The notes beneath the pieces are model-generated. The model searched no databases. It was not told the origin of the DNA and saw only the letters and a list, made by a program, of their open reading frames with translations. DNA of 64,000 nucleotides from Gloeocapsopsis dulcis. GTDB lineage: Bacteria; Cyanobacteriota; Cyanobacteriia; Cyanobacteriales; Chroococcidiopsidaceae. The DNA lies in contig NZ_CP119968.1 in the NCBI RefSeq assembly GCF_032163395.1, positions 1,659,501-1,723,500 of the forward strand, written 5' to 3'. Of this stretch, positions 54,075 through 63,218 are shown one piece after another. The number at the start of each line of letters is the position of its first letter. Within the stretch, counting starts at the first letter, position 1. A program made the position numbers and the translations under genes.

Positions 54075-55262
54075 CTACATCCAAAACACTTGCGATCGCT
54101 CTTGCACTACCTGATTGTAAACATTCTCGGTTTGCCGTGCCAATTTATACCAATTAAACCGTCGGTCTAAATCTTCGTAAGCATTATCAATCAACCACTG
54201 TTTGTAACCAGGATTCTTTAAGACTTCTAAAATTCCCCAAGCCAGAGAATCTGGATTATTTGTCCAAGTAACAATCCCAGTTTTGGTGTGCTGGACAACT
54301 TCTGGTAAACCGCCTGTATCAGAAACTACGACAGGAACTCTTGCGGCAAAGCTTTCTAATGCAACAATTCCAAAAGGCTCATAGAGGCTGGGAAATACAG
54401 CACAGTCTGCAATAGTTTGAAATTTATTGAGTGGTTCATCACTCATAAAACCTGTGAAATAGCACTTATCCCAGATTCCTAAATCCCATGCTTGGCGCTT
54501 TAAATGGTCAACATGACCACCGCCAATCATGACAAATTTAACATGACCGCCCATTTCCCACAACACTTTGGGAGCGGCATTGAGTAACACTGAAACACCC
54601 TTTTCATAGGTCATGCGACCTACATAGTACACAATACTTTCTCCATCTTCGGCAAATTGGCGACGAAAGTTCATGACATCAAATTCATGGTGTCGCTTTT
54701 TCTCAGGACGAATACCGTTGTAGATGACGTCGATTTTATTCCCAGGAGTTTGTAGTGCCCATTCCACTTCTCGACGCATGTAGTCTGTGCAAACTATGAC
54801 TCGCCAGGCGTTGTAAGCTAACAGCTTTTCTTTACCGTCAATGTACTGCTGGATATTGTTGTGAATCCCGTTGTGACGACCGTGTTCGGTTGCATGCATT
54901 GTCGCAATTAAGGGCACTTTGAAGTTATGCTTGAGTGCGATCGCCGCATCTCCTACCAACCAGTCATGCGCATGGATAATATCAAAAGAACCTTCTTCTA
55001 GCATCAGTTTCGCCCCATGATGCCCCATACTTTCATTTAAGTTCACTACCCAGTGAAAAAAGTCGTCGGCTGGCGCTACTGGTACGCGATGTACGTCAAT
55101 TCCGTCTACAACTTCGTATAAAGGTGCTTGCCCGAATTCTACTGTCATTAAATGAACTTCATGCCCAAGCTTGACGAGTTCTGGATACAACTCCGCTACG
55201 TGGCGGGCAATTCCCCCAACAACTCGAGGTGGAAACTCCCAGGTCAACACCAGAATTTTCAT
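54075..55262 (-). CDS. Glycosyltransferase family 4, glycogen-synthase-like
   Basis: A 395-residue GT-B enzyme. The start MKILVLTWEFPPRVVGGIARHV has the K-x-G-G-like substrate loop (VGGIARHV). HAHDWLVGDAAIALK, YVGRMTYEKGVSVLL, PSLYEPFGIVALESFAARVPVV and VSDTGGLPEVV follow the plan of glycogen synthase-like GT4 proteins. In cyanobacteria such proteins are close to GlgA-like or sucrose/trehalose-type enzymes; the product cannot be decided. It is not linked to the main polysaccharide cluster. Confidence 0.85.
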   Translation of the reverse strand: MKILVLTWEFPPRVVGGIARHVAELYPELVKLGHEVHLMTVEFGQAPLYEVVDGIDVHRVPVAPADDFFHWVVNLNESMGHHGAKLMLEEGSFDIIHAHDWLVGDAAIALKHNFKVPLIATMHATEHGRHNGIHNNIQQYIDGKEKLLAYNAWRVIVCTDYMRREVEWALQTPGNKIDVIYNGIRPEKKRHHEFDVMNFRRQFAEDGESIVYYVGRMTYEKGVSVLLNAAPKVLWEMGGHVKFVMIGGGHVDHLKRQAWDLGIWDKCYFTGFMSDEPLNKFQTIADCAVFPSLYEPFGIVALESFAARVPVVVSDTGGLPEVVQHTKTGIVTWTNNPDSLAWGILEVLKNPGYKQWLIDNAYEDLDRRFNWYKLARQTENVYNQVVQERSQVFWM

Positions 55263-55420
55263 CTACCTCAATCTCACCAATTTGTTATTTCAAAATATAT
55301 ACAACTATCTAAAGACATAATATCTACAAATTTAATTCGTGAAATTACGGAAATCTTAATGTATCTTAATATTATAGTAAATGGATAGGTAGCAGGGAAT
55401 TACAACTAATCACCAAGAAC

Positions 55421-56197
55421 TTATTTAATTAAATTGGCGATCGCCTGTACTAACTTTTCTGGTTCTACAGGCTTGGCAAGATGATCCTGAAATCCGGCAG
55501 TCATTGCTTGTTGTTGATCGTACTCTCCAGCGTAAGCGGTAAGGGCAATTGCGGGAACTCTAGAACGCTGCCTAACTTGTCGCATCAGCATATAGCCATC
55601 AATATTTGGCATACCAATATCACTAATCAAGACATCAGGCACAAACGAATCAAGGATCAACAAGGCGTCTGTGGCAGATGCAGCAATGCGCACTTCGGCT
55701 CCATACTGTTCTAAGATTGCTAGTACCAACTCTTGCATATCAACTTCATCGTCTACAACGAGAACGCGAACGCCTTGTAAATGTAGAACACAGGAAGAGT
55801 GATTCCTCTTTTGCTCATTCACTTGCGAGTCATTTTGCAGCAGTGGTAATTGCACAATAAAAGTTGCGCCTTGTTCTTCTCCACAACTTTCAGCTTTGAC
55901 AGTACCTCCATGTAACTCAGTGATTTGGTGGACAATCGCCAGCCCTAACCCAAGTCCTCCAAATTTACGAGTAGTTGTACCATCCTCTTGACGGAAGTAT
56001 TCAAATACATATGGCAAAAAATTGGGATGAATTCCCTTACCATCGTCCTTGACTTGAATTTGTGCATGATTGCTAACCCGTTGCAAATGAACTTCAATGC
56101 GTCCGCCTGTAGGAGTGAATTTAACTGCATTCGATAATAAATTCCAGACAATTTGTTGCAGGCGACTGCTATCACCCGACACTACTACCTCGAATGT
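55421..56197 (-). pseudogene. 5'-truncated hybrid histidine kinase (HATPase plus receiver)
   Basis: The frame reads TFEVVVSGDSSRLQQIVWN from its upstream edge, entering the kinase family directly at the N-box of the ATPase domain. DDGKGIHP (G1), GLGLGLAIV (G2) and a receiver domain with LISDIGMP (phospho-Asp) and a final K (LAKPVEP) are intact. The dimerisation domain with the phospho-accepting His and the sensor are missing. Just upstream, a short repeat of the AATTGCTAATCACTAATTGC type brings an in-frame stop. A product from the GTG at 56182 could still act as a receiver, but most likely this is a remnant. Confidence 0.7.
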
Positions 56198-56248
56198 AGC
56201 AATTAGTGATTAGCAATTGGCTGTTACCATTATTCAAAAATATATACT

Positions 56249-57868
56249 TCAAACTTTTGACTTTAGGATCTGTTGCCGTAAGGTCAACCATGCTGTTATT
56301 GCATATGGTTGCGAAGCTATGCCGCGCTGCATCAAAATGACACCATCTTGAAGATCAAGAATTCCGTATTGTTGGTTATTAGTGAGTTGATCGATAATTG
56401 TGATACTAGTTTGTAATAATTGCCGTTCTTCTTCAAAAGCGGCTTGATATTGCTGTAGTTGCCATAAATCTACGATCACATACTCCATCTCAATAACTTC
56501 TCGCGCATCGTTACGCAATTGAAACATCGGCCAACGTAAAATTTCACGGCGACTCGAAAGATGCGGTACGATATACGTCGTTGCAGCAACACTAGCATTT
56601 GCAGGAATTTGAGCAAGCAGCGATCGCATTTGTCTGACATGATGCCATTGTTGGGGTAGCGAAACGTAAACCCAAGGGTTAAACGAATCGGGTAATAAAA
56701 AATAGAAACTGCGATTTAAACTTGAAGTGCTGGAAGTAAACGAGAAAAACAGCGATAAACAAATACAAATTACCCAAAAGCGACGAAATGCAGGTTTAAA
56801 TTTTCTGGGATGCCGCGACCACCAAAGAATTGCACCATAAAATAAACCTGGGACAACAGTCATTGCATAGCGAATGTTGATTGCTAACACCGATTGTCCC
56901 TGACCTAAGAATAACTTGAGTAACGGAAAACCAGCGATCGCCCACGATGCTGGTGCAACTGCAGGCACAAACGCTAATGGCAGCCACTGACCAATTAAAT
57001 ATTTAATTGTGCCAAAAAAAGGCGTAAATAACTCGACAACTAACCGCCACGGGTTACTCACCATTCCCCAAATAATATCTAACGTCGAAGCTTCTGAACC
57101 GTCTGCATACTGCCCAAATCTTTCTAACATGAAGCGACGGGAAATATCTTGCGAAAACAGCGGCATGATGGCATTTGTCAGTACCAGCATATATCCAAAG
57201 CTGAGCGCACATACTGCAAGCCCAATACGCGAATAGCGTCTACTAGCAATTAAATAAAAGCCGACTCCAAATAAAACAATACCGCTATCTTCCCGCACTG
57301 CTAAAGTTAAGAGTGCAAGTAGCCAAAATAGCCACCACCAACGTTTTTCCATCGCCAGAAGTAGCCCAAAAACAAACAAGGGAATTTGGCTGATATCATG
57401 AAAATTTGATTGTGTTGGACCTAAAACCGCATTCGCAGCATAGAAGCTAGCAGTAATCATGGCGGCGATCGCGGGTGTGAGATATTGTCGTGCTAAGACA
57501 TATAACACTAACCCCGCCGCAGTAACAAACGTGACCTGTAAAATAGTAAGAGTTGCTGGGGAAGGAAACAGCGCGTAGATTGGTAGCCACAGCAGCAATG
57601 CTGGCGTAAAGTGTTGTCCTAAACGGTGGTAGTAAACTTCAGGAATTTCGCCGCTATGGACGACGTTAGTCGATAGGCTTGAAGAAAGCGAACTTTGAAA
57701 AAATCTACCGTGCAGATTGTTCCAAAATACTTGGTTAAAAATACCTTGGTCGAACGTCGCGTAAAAGCTATAGTAGCGGTGCAACCCCAAGATTAAGTTC
57801 AGCACAAAAAATGCGATCGCCGCCCCAATCAATAACCTAATTCCTGACTTCTGCAGTTTGAATAACAT
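56249..57868 (-). CDS. DUF2079 multi-pass membrane protein
   Basis: A 539-residue membrane protein with about ten hydrophobic segments. The FDQGIFNQVFWNNLHG segment and the EIPEVYYHRLGQHFTPALLL loop are typical of DUF2079 proteins, which look like GT-C glycosyltransferases with an acidic residue near the first loop. Function is unknown. A soluble C-terminal region (about 400-520) follows the helices. A perfect 13-base inverted repeat lies directly before the start. Confidence 0.8.
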   Translation of the reverse strand: MLFKLQKSGIRLLIGAAIAFFVLNLILGLHRYYSFYATFDQGIFNQVFWNNLHGRFFQSSLSSSLSTNVVHSGEIPEVYYHRLGQHFTPALLLWLPIYALFPSPATLTILQVTFVTAAGLVLYVLARQYLTPAIAAMITASFYAANAVLGPTQSNFHDISQIPLFVFGLLLAMEKRWWWLFWLLALLTLAVREDSGIVLFGVGFYLIASRRYSRIGLAVCALSFGYMLVLTNAIMPLFSQDISRRFMLERFGQYADGSEASTLDIIWGMVSNPWRLVVELFTPFFGTIKYLIGQWLPLAFVPAVAPASWAIAGFPLLKLFLGQGQSVLAINIRYAMTVVPGLFYGAILWWSRHPRKFKPAFRRFWVICICLSLFFSFTSSTSSLNRSFYFLLPDSFNPWVYVSLPQQWHHVRQMRSLLAQIPANASVAATTYIVPHLSSRREILRWPMFQLRNDAREVIEMEYVIVDLWQLQQYQAAFEEERQLLQTSITIIDQLTNNQQYGILDLQDGVILMQRGIASQPYAITAWLTLRQQILKSKV

Positions 57869-57876
57869 GACTCACT

Positions 57877-57913
57877 CTCGCTGACACTCAATATATACAA
57901 GAGTGTCAGCGAG
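57877..57913 (-). promoter_or_regulatory. Perfect 13-base inverted repeat before the DUF2079 gene
   Basis: CTCGCTGACACTC and GAGTGTCAGCGAG are exact reverse complements, separated by 11 AT-rich bases. It lies 9-45 bases upstream of the DUF2079 ATG. The spacer reads TTGTATATATT toward the gene, which could serve as a -10 region. It may be an operator or an mRNA hairpin over the leader. Confidence 0.55.
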
Positions 57914-58051
57914 TATTGTAAATTTGTCATCTTCGACTACTAAGACATCAACTATTTTTATCTGAGTATAGTTAGTGAAGTCAATCGCCTGACTAAAACT
58001 CAAAAAATTCTCCAAACCAGTTACAGAAATGAAAAGTTTTTTGAAAAATAA

Positions 58052-58261
58052 TTAAGTTAATTCAACACAATTTTCTTCAAAAATGAAAGCCAACCTTTCT
58101 TCAGAAATGTTACCTATGACAAATTCAACAATTATTTCAACTAAATCAACTTCTTCAATTGTGGATCTATAACCATTTAGATATAAAAAAACTAATGCCA
58201 TTTCAGTCGCAGTTCTTTTGTTACTATCTATAAATAGCGCTAAAAGCCTAATTAATTGCAC
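58052..58261 (-). pseudogene. C-terminal remnant of a Doc/Fic-type toxin
   Basis: The frame encodes LLALFIDSNKRTATEMALVF followed by LYLNGY. This matches the Fic/Doc core (HPFxDGNKRT, then the ALVFL-x-LNGY helix), but the catalytic His-Pro is replaced by Ala-Leu and Gly by Ser, and nothing of the N-terminal half is present; an in-frame stop lies shortly upstream. Doc toxins phosphorylate elongation factor Tu. No antitoxin is visible. The remnant overlaps the possible long 5' end of the tldD-like gene on the other strand. Confidence 0.65.
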
Positions 58262-58292
58262 AATAGAAGTAGTTCGTCAAAAGCTACTTACT

Positions 58293-59690
58293 ATGCCCTC
58301 ACCACTAGCTGATGCTCAAAATTTATTAACCGAGTTGATTGCGAGATATGCTCCTCGGGTTGATTATCTAATGATTCGCCTTGAAGAATCCGAAGGGACT
58401 GATATTTTACTGCGTGGCGACAAAGTAGAAACCCTGAGTGAAGGAATTTCAATTGGCGGACAAGTGCGGGCTTGCTACAAAGGTGGCTGGGGTTTAAGTA
58501 GCTTTAATCAGTTAGAAACGATTACCGAAAGAATTGAGGAAGCCGTATTGGCAGCGCGGATTGTCGGTGATGAAGAAACGCAACTAGCTGATGTGGAACC
58601 TGTGCAAGATAGCTGCTTTGTGTCATTGAGTGGTACTGATCCCCGCTTGATTTCTTTAGCGACCAAAAAAGCATTATGCGATCGCTACAGCGAAATGCTC
58701 AAGACTGTAGATTCACGCATCACAACAACTTCAGTACGTTACAGCGATAGTGCCCAACGAATCATCTTAGCAAGTTCTGAAGGTACTCTAATTGAACAAG
58801 CCTGGGTAGATATGGAAATGCGCTTTGCAGCTACTGCAAGAAACGGCGACACAGTCCAAACCGGAAGAGAAACAACAGGTTCGCGTAAAGCCTACGAAGA
58901 TCTTACAAGCCTAGACGAACAAGTTATTGGCGCAGCACAACGAGCGATCGCAGCTTTATCCTTACCACCTGTCAAAGGTAATACTTATACCGTCGTCATT
59001 GACCCTATTTTAAGCGGTTTATTTGTCCACGAAGCTTTTGGTCATCTTTCAGAAGCAGACATGGCTTACGAAAATCCTGATTTGCTAGAAGCGATGAGTC
59101 TTGGACGCAGATTTGGTCCTGAAGAACTCCAAATTTTTGATGGTGCTTCCCCTGCGGGACATCGGGGAAGTTACTTCTATGATGATGAAGGTACACCGGC
59201 AACAACGACACAACTGATCAAAGACGGTGTATTAGTCGGACGCTTGCACTCCCGCGAAACTGCTGGCAAATTGGATGAAACAGCAACAGGTAATGCGCGG
59301 TGTCTTAATTACCACTATGCCCCAATTGTGCGCATGACAAATACCTGGATTGAGCCAGGAAAAACTCCCGTAGCAGATTTGTTTACTGGGATTAAAGAAG
59401 GAGTTTATGCGCGTAACTGGCTAGGAGGAATGACGAATGGCGAAATGTTTACATTCAGTGCGGGTGAAGCTTGGATGATTCGCAACGGACAAATTGCCGA
59501 ACCTGTGCGCGATGTCACTTTATCAGGTAATGTATTTCAAACTTTGACGGATATTGAAGCGATCGGAGATGATTTCTATTGGGATGAATCTGGCGGCTGC
59601 GGTAAAGGCGGACAAAATGGTTTACCTGTAGGTTGTGGCGGTCCTAGTCTGCGGATTCGCGATGTCGTCGTTGGTGGTGAAGCAGTGTAA
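58293..59690 (+). CDS. tldD: TldD/PmbA-family metalloprotease
   Basis: A 465-residue TldD-type protein. The zinc motif HEAFGH (His246, Glu247, His251) and a following SEADMAYENP, plus the conserved GCGKGGQNGLPVGCGGP near the C-terminus, identify it. TldD with TldE degrades unstructured peptides and processes microcin-type peptides. The partner TldE/PmbA is not in the window. An upstream ATG at 58218 is in frame, but its 25 residues lie over the Doc remnant, so I chose 58293. Confidence 0.88.
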   Translation: MPSPLADAQNLLTELIARYAPRVDYLMIRLEESEGTDILLRGDKVETLSEGISIGGQVRACYKGGWGLSSFNQLETITERIEEAVLAARIVGDEETQLADVEPVQDSCFVSLSGTDPRLISLATKKALCDRYSEMLKTVDSRITTTSVRYSDSAQRIILASSEGTLIEQAWVDMEMRFAATARNGDTVQTGRETTGSRKAYEDLTSLDEQVIGAAQRAIAALSLPPVKGNTYTVVIDPILSGLFVHEAFGHLSEADMAYENPDLLEAMSLGRRFGPEELQIFDGASPAGHRGSYFYDDEGTPATTTQLIKDGVLVGRLHSRETAGKLDETATGNARCLNYHYAPIVRMTNTWIEPGKTPVADLFTGIKEGVYARNWLGGMTNGEMFTFSAGEAWMIRNGQIAEPVRDVTLSGNVFQTLTDIEAIGDDFYWDESGGCGKGGQNGLPVGCGGPSLRIRDVVVGGEAV

Positions 59691-59703
59691 AGGCTAATAT
59701 CAA

Positions 59704-60453
59704 ATGTCAATCGAAACAACTGAACAAAATCAAACTTGGGATGTAGATTGGCAGCCTCCTATGCCACCTACAGACTTAATTTTCGACGATGGAGAACCTT
59801 TGGAAACGAATCGCCACCGCATTGCCATGAATGTTTTGATCCGTTCGTTAAAACACCACTGGGCTGAACATACGGATTTCTTTACGGGTGGCAATATGTT
59901 TATCTACTACAGCAGTCGCCAAGCTAAAAACCGCGATTTTCGCGGACCTGATTTTTTTGTTGTATTAGGAGTCGATAGCGATCCGTCCCGTCTTGGTTGG
60001 GTTGTCTGGGAAGAAGGAGGACGCTACCCTGATGTCATTATCGAATTACTTTCTGCAAGTACTAAGGAAGTCGATTTAGGTGCCAAAAAAACCTTGTATG
60101 AGCAGGTATTTAGAACACGCGACTATTTTGTGTTCGATCCTTTTGATGCAAACTCCCTGCAAGGATGGCACTTAGATCTTGACCAAGGCTACCAACCTCT
60201 TGCGCCTAATGAGCAAAACTTACTGTGGAGTCACACATTAGGTTTATGGTTAGGTACGTGGACTGGAGTAGTTGAAGATGATAACGCCACATGGTTGCGG
60301 TTTTATGACTCATCTGGACTAGTGCTATTACCTGAAGAAGCTGAACGTCAACGCGCCGAAACTGAACGTCAACGCGCCGAAACTGAACGCCAAAAATCTG
60401 AACGACTCGCAGCAAGATTACGCGAATTGGGCGAAGATCCAGATGTTTTATAA
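59704..60453 (+). CDS. Uma2-family (DUF820) protein
   Basis: A 249-residue Uma2 protein. GPDFFVVLGVD gives the PD motif near 83, and PDVIIELLSAST near 110 the E-x-L-S-x-S motif, followed by KKTLYEQVFRTRDYFVFDP. The tail contains three copies of the heptad-like TERQRAE/K and ends LRELGEDPDVL. It starts 14 bases after the tldD-like stop, probably as the second gene of the same transcript. It belongs to a different subgroup than the protein at 4.9 kb. Confidence 0.85.
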   Translation: MSIETTEQNQTWDVDWQPPMPPTDLIFDDGEPLETNRHRIAMNVLIRSLKHHWAEHTDFFTGGNMFIYYSSRQAKNRDFRGPDFFVVLGVDSDPSRLGWVVWEEGGRYPDVIIELLSASTKEVDLGAKKTLYEQVFRTRDYFVFDPFDANSLQGWHLDLDQGYQPLAPNEQNLLWSHTLGLWLGTWTGVVEDDNATWLRFYDSSGLVLLPEEAERQRAETERQRAETERQKSERLAARLRELGEDPDVL

Positions 60454-60479
60454 GCCATCAAGCATAAAACTCTTATCCT

Positions 60480-60504
60480 AGTGTGCGAAGGCACACTTTG
60501 TTTT
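60480..60504 (+). terminator. Intrinsic terminator after the Uma2 gene
   Basis: AGTGTGC, a GAAG loop and GCACACT form a seven-base perfect stem, followed by the T-rich TTGTTTT. It ends 51 bases after the Uma2 stop and should end the tldD-Uma2 transcript. Confidence 0.7.
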
Positions 60505-60506
60505 AC

Positions 60507-60543
60507 TAGCCCCGACTTTAGTCGGCGGGTGTCTGCGATTCAT
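60507..60543. repeat. Dispersed TAGCCCCGA repeat, copy 2
   Basis: TAGCCCCGACTTTAGTCGG, then CGGGTGTCTGCGATTCAT. The core CCGACT-TT-AGTCGG is a perfect hairpin. Copy 1 is at 54029. This copy overlaps the last codon of coaE. Confidence 0.65.
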
Positions 60544-61142
60544 GCAGAAGGTCTATTTTTGATGACTGCATCGATTTGTTGCAATAATGCTTCTGGTGTC
60601 GAAGAGTTATCTAAAACAACATCGGCGCGGGATGCTTTTTCTGCTAGCGACATTTGACTATTGATGCGGGCTAGCGCTTGTTCGCGGGTAAGTTGGTTAC
60701 GTTGCATTAATCTTTCAAGTTGCTGTTGTGGGGAACAAATCACAACCCAAATTTCTGTCACTAAATCGGTTATACCTGCTTCAAACAATAACGGAATGAC
60801 GCACACAATTTTTGGATAGGGTTTTTGAATTGCTTCAGCAAAGCGATCGCGGACATAAGGATGAATTTGTTGTTCTAGCCAAACTCGTTCCTCTGCATTG
60901 TTAAAGATAATATCTCCTAGCTTCTTCCGATTCAGCGTACCATCTTCAAGAAAAAGATCTAAACCGTAGCGCTGTGCGATCGCTTGATAAACTGGAGAAC
61001 CCACTTCAACAGCTTCTCTTGCATAAATATCTGCATCGAAGATTGGCAGGTGATGGTGAGTTGCTAAGTAATGGGCAACAGTCGATTTCCCTGTCGCAAT
61101 TCCACCTGTTAAACCAATAATGCGGCGGTTTTGACTTTTCAT
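60540..61142 (-). CDS. coaE: Dephospho-CoA kinase
   Basis: CoaE phosphorylates dephospho-CoA, the last step of coenzyme A synthesis. The 200-residue protein has the P-loop LTGGIATGKST near residue 11, FDADIYAREAV, QQIHPYVRDRF and IPLLFEAG, all typical. The ATG at 61142 shares one base with the TGA of the preceding cobA-hemD gene (TGATG), a sign of translational coupling; an ATG 15 bases upstream is possible. The last codons overlap a dispersed repeat. Confidence 0.92.
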   Translation of the reverse strand: MKSQNRRIIGLTGGIATGKSTVAHYLATHHHLPIFDADIYAREAVEVGSPVYQAIAQRYGLDLFLEDGTLNRKKLGDIIFNNAEERVWLEQQIHPYVRDRFAEAIQKPYPKIVCVIPLLFEAGITDLVTEIWVVICSPQQQLERLMQRNQLTREQALARINSQMSLAEKASRADVVLDNSSTPEALLQQIDAVIKNRPSA

Positions 61143-62677
61143 CAATGCTTTGGCCACTGCACGATTGCTTGTGCAAGTCCTTCCAAAGTATATTCTTCAG
61201 CTTCAATATCGACTCGCCCAAATTGTTGCTGACAAGCTTTAGAAGTGAGAGGACCAATTGATGCAATACAAATAGAATCTAAATTAGCACCACCATGACT
61301 TGCTAACAACTGACAGAAATTCTTAACGGTTTTGGAACTTGCAAATGTAATGACATCGACTACTTGCTGTTGCAAAGCTTTTAAAGCGTCTGGAGAAATG
61401 GTTTGCGGACAACGCGACTCATATGCGGCGACTTCAACAACGTCTGCACCCTTAGCTGTAAACTCTTTGACTAAAACTTCTCTTCCTCCGGTTTCGACTC
61501 GTGGAAATAAGACTTTCTTTCCTAGCAAAGCTTCGGGAAAGTGCTCTACTAAAGCATCGGCAATAAAACTAGGTGGAATAAAATCTGGGTGTAAACCGTG
61601 TTGTTCGAGACTATGCGCAGTTTTTTCACCCACTACGGCAATTTTGACTCCAGCTAAAACCCGTGCATCTTTACCTTGTGTTGCCAATCGTGTAAAAAAG
61701 TAGTCTACACCATTTGTAGAAGTTAAAACTAACCAATCGAAATCAGCTATATGGGCGATCGCCCGATCTAAGTCTTCCCAACTCACAGGCGGACCAATTT
61801 CTAATGCAGGCATTTCAATGACATTAGCACCTAGTGTTGCGAGGCGATCGCTAAATTGACTTGATTGTCCAGCTGATCGCGTGATCAGAATTGTTTTACC
61901 GCGTAGAGGAAGTTGATCAGGTAGCATATCAAGAGCCGGAAATTTAATCTCTATCTTTGCATTTAAACGCTCTCTGAGCGTGACAACCTCACCAACAATG
62001 ATAATGACTGGTGAAAGCGAGACACCTGCTGTCACTATTTGAATATTTGCTAAGTCACTCGTCCAAATTTGCTGTTTTGGAGTTCCAGCCCACTTAATGA
62101 TTGCTACAGGAGTTTGCGGCGATCGCCTGTAGTGTAGTAATTGCTGTACAATTGCTGATAACTGCTTTCCTCCCATTAAAATCGCGAGCGTTTCTAACCG
62201 CGCTAGCGCTTCCCAATCGAGTTTTTCTGGTTCGTGGGCGGTAAAAACAGCAAAACAACTACTTAAAGTTGGATCAGTTAAGGGTATGCCTGCAAGTAAG
62301 GGTGCAGCTAAAGCTGAAGAGATTCCTGGTATAACTTCAAACGGGCAGTTAGGAGCAATTAAAGCATCAATTTCAGCAGCAGAACGCCCAAAAATAAATG
62401 GATCGCCAGATTTTAGTCGAACTATCTGTTTCCCAAGTTGACAATATTTTACTAATAGCTGGTTAATTTCTGCTTGCGGTGTACTAGGTTTTCCCCCACG
62501 CTTGCCCACATCAAGTTTGAGACAATTTTGAGGTACTAATTGCAATAGTTGATCATCGACAAGAGCATCATAAACCAAAACTTCAGCTTGCGTTAATAGT
62601 TGCAGCGCTCTTACTGTAAGATAGGCTACATTACCTAACCCTGCACCGACAAGATAAACTTTGCCCTTACTAGTCAT
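61142..62677 (-). CDS. cobA-hemD: Fused uroporphyrinogen-III C-methyltransferase / uroporphyrinogen-III synthase
   Basis: A 511-residue two-domain enzyme of tetrapyrrole synthesis. Residues 1-240 are SUMT (CobA): VYLVGAGLGNVAYLTVRAL, the GDPFIFGR motif and PVAIIKWAGTPKQQ. Residues about 260-511 are HemD: ILITRSAGQSSQFSDRLATLG and VLTSTNGVDYFFTRL, VITFASSKTVKNFC. HemD closes the tetrapyrrole ring and SUMT methylates it toward sirohaem and cobalamin. Sirohaem serves sulfite and nitrite reductase. The fusion is known in some bacteria. It overlaps the TPR gene by eight bases and coaE by one. Confidence 0.93.
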   Translation of the reverse strand: MTSKGKVYLVGAGLGNVAYLTVRALQLLTQAEVLVYDALVDDQLLQLVPQNCLKLDVGKRGGKPSTPQAEINQLLVKYCQLGKQIVRLKSGDPFIFGRSAAEIDALIAPNCPFEVIPGISSALAAPLLAGIPLTDPTLSSCFAVFTAHEPEKLDWEALARLETLAILMGGKQLSAIVQQLLHYRRSPQTPVAIIKWAGTPKQQIWTSDLANIQIVTAGVSLSPVIIIVGEVVTLRERLNAKIEIKFPALDMLPDQLPLRGKTILITRSAGQSSQFSDRLATLGANVIEMPALEIGPPVSWEDLDRAIAHIADFDWLVLTSTNGVDYFFTRLATQGKDARVLAGVKIAVVGEKTAHSLEQHGLHPDFIPPSFIADALVEHFPEALLGKKVLFPRVETGGREVLVKEFTAKGADVVEVAAYESRCPQTISPDALKALQQQVVDVITFASSKTVKNFCQLLASHGGANLDSICIASIGPLTSKACQQQFGRVDIEAEEYTLEGLAQAIVQWPKH

Positions 62678-63218
62678 GATTTAAAGTAGGTGAACTTAAA
62701 CTTTGCTGCTGACTAATTTCTTGGAGAAGTTGAGCAACAGTTTCAGCTTTTTGTGGATTGCGTTGAGCTTGAAATAAGTTTTTGGCAGTTTCAAGAGAAG
62801 CGATCGCACTTTCTAATTGATTGTGCTTTAGCAATGCCATTCCTAAGCGTAAATGTGCATCAACATTTTTCGGTGCGCGAATTGTTAATTCTTGCCAAGT
62901 TGCGATCGCATCTTCTACTCGATCTTGTTGTAGTAAAGTATCTCCTAGCAATAAGCGCGCTAAATCGTTACTTGGGTGACGCGCAATCACCTGATAAAAA
63001 GCGGCTTCCGCTTCTTTATAGTTTTTATCTTGATAGAGTTTGACTCCTTGTTTATAAATACTAGAGGTAATAACTCCTTCACGGATAAAGAAAATCAATA
63101 TCGTTAAACCAATACCGACGACGGTAATTGCAAATACAGTCAGTTGGGGCGTCTTAGTCATTGTCTCCTGCATAGATGCACTCAAGAATAAATTTGCTGT
63201 TATATTAGCAAAATCCAT
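62670..63218 (-). CDS. Membrane-anchored TPR protein
   Basis: A 182-residue protein with one transmembrane helix (about 26-46, LTVFAITVVGIGLTILIFFI) and then three to four tetratricopeptide repeats (about 52-165), for example AEAAFYQVIARHPSNDLARL and DAIATWQELTIRAPKNVDAH. TPRs bind partner proteins; the partner is unknown. It is the first gene of the TPR, cobA-hemD, coaE operon. Starts at residues 16 and 20 are also possible. Confidence 0.75.
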   Translation of the reverse strand: MDFANITANLFLSASMQETMTKTPQLTVFAITVVGIGLTILIFFIREGVITSSIYKQGVKLYQDKNYKEAEAAFYQVIARHPSNDLARLLLGDTLLQQDRVEDAIATWQELTIRAPKNVDAHLRLGMALLKHNQLESAIASLETAKNLFQAQRNPQKAETVAQLLQEISQQQSLSSPTLNHD

